DNA of 64,000 nt from JANMZO01 sp963763135 (lineage in GTDB: Bacteria; Actinomycetota; Acidimicrobiia; Acidimicrobiales; JANYDT01), in NCBI GenBank assembly GCA_963763135.1, contig CAVXNJ010000010.1, positions 62,001 through 126,000 of the forward strand, written 5' to 3'. The translations under genes and the position numbers were made by a program. The notes under the pieces were generated by a model. It had not been told where the DNA came from. It searched no databases and saw only the letters and a list, made by a program, of their open reading frames with translations. Positions 59,532 to 64,000 of the stretch are shown here, piece by piece; within the stretch, counting starts at the first letter, position 1, and each line of letters opens with the position of its first letter.

Positions 59532-60500
59532 TCACACGGATTCAGCGAGGCGAAAGCCCATGGCGAAATGGTCCGACGGATACCAGCCGTGCCGACGTGC
59601 GCACCGGGCCAGGTCTCCATGACGCGCGTAGCTTCCGCCGCGAGCGATTCGGTACACGTCTCCGTGCACATCGATCAGGTCGTCGTGAACGACGTCGGCG
59701 CCCGGGTACGGGCGGTACGGATCGCTGACGTATTCCTCGACGTTCCCCGCCATGTCGCAGAGGCCGAACGGTGAGTTGCCACCTGGGTAGGCGCCGACCG
59801 GCGTCGTCGTAAGTGGGCCGGCTTCAGCGGTGTTGGCCAGCGTTGGGTCCCACGCCTCACCCCAGGGGTACTGACGCCCGTCGCCACCGGTGGCCGCGTA
59901 CTCCCACTCGTTTTCGGTCGGCAAACGGAACGAGCGTCCGGTGCGGGTCGAAAGCCAGCGCGCATAGGAATCTGCTCCCTCCGGCGATAATGAGTACACC
60001 GGCTGGTTTGATGCCGCTAGCGGGAACACGCCGTGTGCCCAGCAGGTCGGTCGTTCTGCAGCGGGGTCATCCAGCACAAAGCGAAGGTACTCGCCGTTGG
60101 TCACCGGATAGCGGGCGATGCGAAATGCTTCGACGTGCGCCGTATGACGCGGGACTTCCTTCGCGATCCATGATCGCTGCACGCCAAGCGGAGCCCACTC
60201 GTTGGTGACGGCGTCGAGTCGCGCGGGATCGAGGCCGATCGGAACATCGGCGGCGGGCACGTCGACCATCGCGGGTTGATCGTCGATCAGGCGTGGGTCA
60301 CCTACGAGCGCCAACAGAAGGCCGGCCGCATGGCGGGCGGGCTGGTGAGCATTCACATCTTCGAGGACCGCCACGAGTTCGGAGCTACTACGCGCGCTTA
60401 GTGCCGCGAAATGGGGCCGAAGCGCCAGGAGATGCGGCCCGGACAGAGCGAGATCTGCTTCCGGCTCGCCCGCGGGTACGACATCGGTGATTCCTTGCAC
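59532..60500 (-). CDS. FGE/SUMF1-family protein
   Basis: A 322-residue protein with an FGE-sulfatase (SUMF1) domain covering about residues 80-320: YPVTNGEYLRFV, FRLPTENEWEYAATGG, YPWGEAWDP, SPFGLCDMAGNVEEYVSD and a C-terminal ARGGSYARHGDLARCARR and GFRLAESV. Members make formylglycine or catalyse related C-S or oxidative chemistry (as EgtB does). No DinB partner domain is seen, so EgtB activity is unlikely. The N-terminal 80 residues are of unknown origin. Confidence 0.85.
   Translation of the reverse strand: MQGITDVVPAGEPEADLALSGPHLLALRPHFAALSARSSSELVAVLEDVNAHQPARHAAGLLLALVGDPRLIDDQPAMVDVPAADVPIGLDPARLDAVTNEWAPLGVQRSWIAKEVPRHTAHVEAFRIARYPVTNGEYLRFVLDDPAAERPTCWAHGVFPLAASNQPVYSLSPEGADSYARWLSTRTGRSFRLPTENEWEYAATGGDGRQYPWGEAWDPTLANTAEAGPLTTTPVGAYPGGNSPFGLCDMAGNVEEYVSDPYRPYPGADVVHDDLIDVHGDVYRIARGGSYARHGDLARCARRHGWYPSDHFAMGFRLAESV
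59958..59963. repeat. One-mismatch GCGCGC motif
   Basis: GCGCGC flanked on the right by ATA but on the left by CCA rather than TM-. Listed only as a weak relative of the intragenic palindrome, inside the FGE gene. Confidence 0.2.
60388..60401. repeat. Intragenic GCGCGC palindrome, site 10
   Basis: CTACGCGCGCTTAG inside the FGE-like gene near its start, core fit exact. Confidence 0.55.
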
Positions 60501-60589
60501 GCACCGATGCTATCCGGCGTGCCGCGCAGGAGATTCGCGACTGAACGCCGTTTTCACCGCAATTTCGGCGGACCTGAAAGACTGACGCG

Positions 60590-61585
60590 GTGCGTTCACA
60601 CCTTGATGGCGATGCGATCGCCGAACTCCCACCCGAGATGCCCGGAGGCCTCACGTTCCATCTTCCGATGGAACTCGTCGCGCTGCGCGATGCGGGGGCG
60701 ACCGACGACGTCATTCTGGCGCGTCGCAGCGAACGTCTCGCCGAGGCGTACGCCGAAGGCCTGGTCGACCCGCCGCTGTACCGTTGGGCCGTAGGGCGGT
60801 ACACGTCGACGGCAAGAGCGCTGCTTTCGCAAGATCCCGACCGGGCGACTGTGGCGGTCGCCGACATCGAGCCACTCGCCGACGGACTCGCCGGTGCGGC
60901 ATTTCACGGTCTCATCCGTCTGGGCTACGGCGCCTGGCAACGTGACGCCGGCGAAATTGCCCGCGGCCTCGGTTACATGCGCACTCGTCGTCAGGTGCTT
61001 GCCACTCCGGTCACTAGCGAAAGAGGTGACTCAAACCAGCACGGCGCGGTGGATCTGCCGCCCCCGGCGGAGCGCGTCGGAGCCACCGTGTTTGATCTCT
61101 TGAACCTCGCGGCCGGGACCATCGAGAGTTCGACACCCGATGACGTACCGGTCGGGCGCGCCAGATCCCTCGGGCTCGCAGCAGCAGCGTTGGTTCGACG
61201 GAACCCTTCGTCGTTCGTCGCCGTCCACGCCTTGACCGGGTTCCACGCACTCTGCGAGCTTCACCTCCTGGTGGCTGGCGACGCGCCGAACGCCGACACG
61301 GCGCAGGCGCCCAGTGCCTCCTGGTGGACGTCGTATTCAACGGCACTTCGAGCGTGCAAGCTCCTCGTGGAATCCGAGCCACCCGAGGCGTTGGCCGGAT
61401 ACGACAACTCTCTCGGCGTTGTGAACTCCATAGACGATCTCGTCGCGGCAGCGGTGAAGTCCAACGAGACCCATGATGTGAAGCTTTCGGTGTCGCTCCG
61501 CCGACTCGTTCGCTTTGGTATTTTCGCCGAAGACGAGGCCTGCGCCATCGGCATCGCTCGCCTTGCTGCCGGACAGCTCACCTAG
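60590..61585 (+). CDS. Questin oxidase-like (DUF4243) protein
   Basis: A 331-residue mostly helical protein. The segments AGAAFHGLIRLGYGAWQRDA and SSFVAVHALTGFHALCELH (conserved His residues in two helix pairs) and the C-terminal NETHDVKLSVSLRR match the questin oxidase/AflY-like family, whose founding members open anthraquinone rings by Baeyer-Villiger-type oxidation. Family assignment is moderately confident; the substrate in bacteria is unknown. GTG start. It is divergent from the FGE gene. Confidence 0.65.
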   Translation: MRSHLDGDAIAELPPEMPGGLTFHLPMELVALRDAGATDDVILARRSERLAEAYAEGLVDPPLYRWAVGRYTSTARALLSQDPDRATVAVADIEPLADGLAGAAFHGLIRLGYGAWQRDAGEIARGLGYMRTRRQVLATPVTSERGDSNQHGAVDLPPPAERVGATVFDLLNLAAGTIESSTPDDVPVGRARSLGLAAAALVRRNPSSFVAVHALTGFHALCELHLLVAGDAPNADTAQAPSASWWTSYSTALRACKLLVESEPPEALAGYDNSLGVVNSIDDLVAAAVKSNETHDVKLSVSLRRLVRFGIFAEDEACAIGIARLAAGQLT

Positions 61586-61654
61586 CACGAACGACCGAGC
61601 TGTATCCTCTCGGGCGCTACCTCGCGCTGGTCGGCTTGGTGTTACGACCGGGCG

Positions 61655-62323
61655 TCAGATCCAAACGTTGTGCCGACGCACTTCCTCGAGTGGTTTGCGT
61701 CGAGCGACGTGGAAGGTTCCCGACGTGTGGGCCACCGCAACAATGCACCCGATTTCAAAGTCATCAGGCAGCCTGAGAATCTCGCGCAGCTCCGACTCGT
61801 ATTTCAGTGGGCTGGTAATGCTGCAGGTTCCGAGCCCCCGGCTCCGACATGCGAGCTGAAAGCTCCACGTCGCCGGGAAGATCGTTCCGTAGATGCTGGA
61901 GTTGACGTACGCGCGTTGGGTCGAGGTGCGGTGCCACGGCTCGGTCTGCAAACACGGCACCACGAGCACGGGCACGTCGCCCAGGTGATCCCACAGTCGC
62001 TTCGACGAACGGAACGCTCGGGTCGTTTCATCGAGGTTCGGATCTTCCGCTCGAAGCTGGGCCAAATAAGCCTCAGAGGCTTTCTTGTACACCGCTCCGA
62101 TCTGTTGACGGATCGCAAAGTCGGTAACGACGACAAAGCGCCAAAGCTCGTGGCCGGATCCATTCGGCGCCTGCAGGGCGAGTGTCAGACATTCATCGAT
62201 GACGTCGGGATCAACCGGCGTCTGGAGGTCGAGCCGCTGCCGAACCGACCGGGTGGTCGTGAGCAACCGGTCTACGACGTTGAGGTCGAACCCGCTTCTG
62301 AGTCGCGGAGCTTGGGAACTCAT
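61655..62323 (-). CDS. Nitroreductase-family FMN protein
   Basis: A 222-residue nitroreductase-fold protein: VDRLLTTTRSVRQRLD at the N-terminus binds FMN phosphate (usual S-R-R-S-x-R variant), QAPNGSGHELWRFVVVTD is the conserved active-site strand, and the C-terminus has AFQLA-like and LGTCSITSPLKYESELREIL, both typical. NAD(P)H-dependent reduction of nitro or quinone compounds is expected. It overlaps the MarR gene by 4 bases and so is co-regulated by it. Confidence 0.88.
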   Translation of the reverse strand: MSSQAPRLRSGFDLNVVDRLLTTTRSVRQRLDLQTPVDPDVIDECLTLALQAPNGSGHELWRFVVVTDFAIRQQIGAVYKKASEAYLAQLRAEDPNLDETTRAFRSSKRLWDHLGDVPVLVVPCLQTEPWHRTSTQRAYVNSSIYGTIFPATWSFQLACRSRGLGTCSITSPLKYESELREILRLPDDFEIGCIVAVAHTSGTFHVARRKPLEEVRRHNVWI

Positions 62324-62841
62324 TCGCCACCGTCCGGCGCGCTGCCCGTTTCGGGATCCGACGGGTCGATTCGTTCGAGAATTGACCGGCCGACGTCTCG
62401 CAGAACCTTCAACTGCTCACGCGATAGTCCCTGCATCACAAGGCGTCGGACCTCGTCGACATGCCCGGGCGCCGTCGCCACCAGCATTCGCAGGCCCGCT
62501 GGCGTCAGTTTCGCAATGGTGATCCGACCGTCAGTTGGCAGCGGCGACCGCTGCACCCAACCGCGCTCCTCCAGACGCTTGACCCCGTGAGACAGCCTCG
62601 ACAGCGAGCATTGGCTGAAGTCGGCAAGGTCGCTCATTCGCATCGTTCTCGAAGGAGCGTCGGACAACGCCGCGAGCACGCCGTAGTCGAAATGCGTGAG
62701 ACCCGCGTCGCGACGAAGCTGACTGTCGAGAGCGGCCGGAAGGCGAAACAACACCCCGATGAGCACCATCCATGTGGCCAGTTCGTCTTCGTTGAGCCAA
62801 TTTGGCTCGGCGGTACGAACCGCAGTCTGCTTACGAACCAT
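62320..62841 (-). CDS. MarR-family regulator (nitroreductase-linked)
   Basis: A 173-residue MarR protein: dimer helix, winged helix with LTHFDYGVLAALSDAPSRTM and MSDLADFSQCSLSRLSHGVKRLEE, wing PTDGRITIAKLTPAG, and C-terminal dimer helices. It contains a Cys within the recognition region (QCSLSRL), which could sense redox, though this is speculative. The gene starts upstream of the nitroreductase and is divergent from the small FAD protein. Three matching palindromes lie in between. Confidence 0.9.
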   Translation of the reverse strand: MVRKQTAVRTAEPNWLNEDELATWMVLIGVLFRLPAALDSQLRRDAGLTHFDYGVLAALSDAPSRTMRMSDLADFSQCSLSRLSHGVKRLEERGWVQRSPLPTDGRITIAKLTPAGLRMLVATAPGHVDEVRRLVMQGLSREQLKVLRDVGRSILERIDPSDPETGSAPDGGE

Positions 62842-62861
62842 GACGCAATGCTACCAGTTCA

Positions 62862-62875
62862 GTTGACACTTCAAC
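62862..62875. promoter_or_regulatory. MarR-type operator, site 1
   Basis: GTTGACACTTCAAC: GTTGA/TCAAC arms around CACT, 21 bases before the MarR start codon. Confidence 0.65.
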
Positions 62876-62900
62876 CCAATCATGGTTGACTGTCCGTTCA

Positions 62901-62914
62901 CTTGAAAGCTCAAG
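62901..62914. promoter_or_regulatory. MarR-type operator, site 2
   Basis: CTTGAAAGCTCAAG: CTTGA/TCAAG arms around AAGC, same NTTGA-N4-TCAAN form as site 1. Confidence 0.65.
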
Positions 62915-62958
62915 CCATGACCGTTTGCCAAGCGTTGCTACGCAGACCGACACGATGT

Positions 62959-62972
62959 CTTGAACGCTCAAG
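62959..62972. promoter_or_regulatory. MarR-type operator, site 3
   Basis: CTTGAACGCTCAAG: CTTGA/TCAAG arms around ACGC, about 100 bases upstream of the FAD-protein start. Confidence 0.65.
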
Positions 62973-63072
62973 TACTGCGACCGTCCGATCTACAGTGGTT
63001 GGTCGATCAGTCCTCAACCCGATCCGGCGATGCTGTTGTGCCGGCCGGGTTTGAAAGAAACAAGGAGCCAAC

Positions 63073-63657
63073 GTGGAACGTCAGACAACGGTTGCCGTCA
63101 TCGGCGGAGGAGCCGCCGGGCTCACGGCAGCGATGTTCCTCGCCCGCGCCGGAATTGCTGTTGAAGTCTTCGACCAGGACCGCTCGATCCTCAAACGCGC
63201 CCGGCTGGAAAACCTGCCCGGGTCGTCCGGTTTGGAGGGGGCGGATCTGCTCACCCAGCTCCGTAGCGAACTGTCCGGTCGGTCCGTTCCGACGACCGAG
63301 GCGAAGGTCGACGACGTTGCCAGGTCGGATTCCGGTTTTACCGTTCATGTGGGCGACGTCACCGTTGGAGCCCAGTACATCGTGCTGGCGTCAGGCCAGG
63401 GCACCGTCAAGTTGCCGTCGCTCGATCTGGCCACCGCCGAAGCCCGGCAGCCCTTTGTGAAGGTCAACGTCGTTACGGATAAGTGGGGCGCCACCTCCGT
63501 TCCCGGGGTCTGGGCCGCCGGCGTCGTCGCCGGTTGGCCATCGCAAGCGGTGATCTGTGCGGGCAGCGGAGCCAACGTCGCAATCGAAATTGCCAATGCC
63601 GTTAAGGGTGAGTTCTGGGTTGACCACGACGACACCCGAGTGACGACCGCGGAGTAG
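63073..63657 (+). CDS. Minimal FAD-dependent oxidoreductase (thioredoxin-reductase-like)
   Basis: A 194-residue protein with only the FAD half of a thioredoxin-reductase-type flavoprotein: VAVIGGGAAGLTAAMFLARAG (GxGxxG) at the start and the C-terminal ATG-type motif VPGVWAAGVVAGWPSQAVICAGSG. There is no separate NADPH Rossmann domain and no CxxC redox pair, so it is about 60% of the usual length but intact at both ends. GTG start with AAGGAG 6 bases upstream. Divergent from MarR, under three candidate operators. Partner reductase unknown. Confidence 0.8.
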   Translation: MERQTTVAVIGGGAAGLTAAMFLARAGIAVEVFDQDRSILKRARLENLPGSSGLEGADLLTQLRSELSGRSVPTTEAKVDDVARSDSGFTVHVGDVTVGAQYIVLASGQGTVKLPSLDLATAEARQPFVKVNVVTDKWGATSVPGVWAAGVVAGWPSQAVICAGSGANVAIEIANAVKGEFWVDHDDTRVTTAE

Positions 63658-63682
63658 TCGCTCAATCTGAGTGAATGACCAC

Positions 63683-64000
63683 ATGAGCGTGACTCCCCCC
63701 AACGTCACGGTCGTCGTCCCCTGCTTCAACGAAGAGGGCTACATCGACGCCCTCCTTGATTCGCTGCTGCCCCAGCTCCGCGAGAACTATCGCTGGAGGC
63801 TCGTCCTCGTCGACGACTCCAGCACCGACTCGACGCCGCAGATCCTTGCCAAAGCCATGGCGCTCAGCCCACAGGTGTCGGTCCTCACCGGCCGATATGG
63901 CTCACCCGGTGGAGCGCGCAGCGCCGGCGTCGCTCTTGCGCTGGCGGCGGAGCGTTCACCCGACTGGCTGGTCACCGTCGACGCCGACGTGCTAGCCGAA
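63683..64000 (+). CDS. Family 2 glycosyltransferase, N-terminal part (cut by window edge)
   Basis: 106 codons are visible from ATG 63683. The start matches GT-A fold transferases: VTVVVPCFNEEGYIDALLDS, then VLVDDSSTDSTPQIL, and a DxD motif in VTVDADVLAE at the very end of the window. The gene continues past 64000. It would transfer a nucleotide-activated sugar in polysaccharide, glycolipid or polyprenyl-sugar synthesis. The neighbouring FAD protein lies 25 bases upstream on the same strand. Confidence 0.85.
   Translation, partial: MSVTPPNVTVVVPCFNEEGYIDALLDSLLPQLRENYRWRLVLVDDSSTDSTPQILAKAMALSPQVSVLTGRYGSPGGARSAGVALALAAERSPDWLVTVDADVLAE

Noticed and set aside
1..64000. tRNA, rRNA, integrase, IS or prophage genes
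   Set aside because: I scanned for tRNA-like stems, conserved rRNA stretches and transposase or integrase motifs and found none that I could support.

Overview
This is a high-GC, gene-dense chromosomal segment that fits an actinobacterium, most likely of the class Acidimicrobiia (inference from gene content, no phylogeny run). Supporting features are a mycothiol-dependent isomerase-family protein, DUF3107, a PdtaS-type sensor kinase next to a pair of Get3-like ATPases, a two-gene acyl-CoA dehydrogenase, a SARP-type regulator and many GTG/TTG starts. About 54 protein genes are called, one of them cut by the right edge. No rRNA, tRNA, CRISPR array, integrase, transposase or prophage was seen.

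Layout. 1-5 kb: a frameshifted chemoreceptor, a Tat-exported unknown protein, a zinc-box rhomboid-like membrane protein and a VOC enzyme. 5-7.8 kb: ilvB-ilvN behind a branched-chain leader peptide and attenuator. 7.9-15.9 kb: an MFS exporter, a 1231-aa amino-acid-permease/GGDEF/EAL fusion, an MDMPI protein, an ArsR-SRPBCC pair and a lipoprotein. 16-18 kb: electron-transfer flavoprotein genes with a CRP/GlxR-like site upstream. 18.2-25.3 kb: lipid kinase, a nuclease-like gene bracketed by palindromic repeats, a phosphodiesterase, pdtaS with two Get3-like ATPases, and DUF3107. 25.4-30.8 kb: a two-subunit ADP-forming acyl-CoA synthetase, HIT protein, YcaQ-like glycosylase and a frameshifted acyltransferase. 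30.8-35.3 kb: a potA-potD-potB-potC polyamine importer. 35.4-43.4 kb: lrp/ald, phosphatase, DMT permease, yceI/marR, the acyl-CoA dehydrogenase pair and a membrane protein. 43.5-47.6 kb: two dynamin-like GTPases and a secreted protein. 47.6-55.9 kb: a Baeyer-Villiger monooxygenase-esterase fusion, a degraded FG-GAP/Calx-beta surface protein and a SARP regulator. 55.9-64 kb: sugar dehydrogenase, nitronate monooxygenase, AlkB, FGE-like, questin-oxidase-like, nitroreductase/MarR, a mini FAD protein and a partial glycosyltransferase.

The metabolic genes are consistent with an aerobic heterotroph that oxidises acyl-CoAs (ACAD pair feeding ETF), takes up polyamines and amino acids, and makes branched-chain amino acids.

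Four patterns lie outside ordinary gene content. (1) A palindrome with core TMNGCGCGCNKA recurs ten times, always inside genes. (2) A family of about 50-bp intergenic palindromes (eight copies) resembles REP elements and brackets the nuclease-like gene. (3) The 62.86-62.97 kb intergenic region carries three copies of a MarR-type operator. (4) Several genes carry single-base frame breaks (about 1281, 29940, 45218 and a cluster at 52.17-52.88 kb), which are either real decay or assembly indels.
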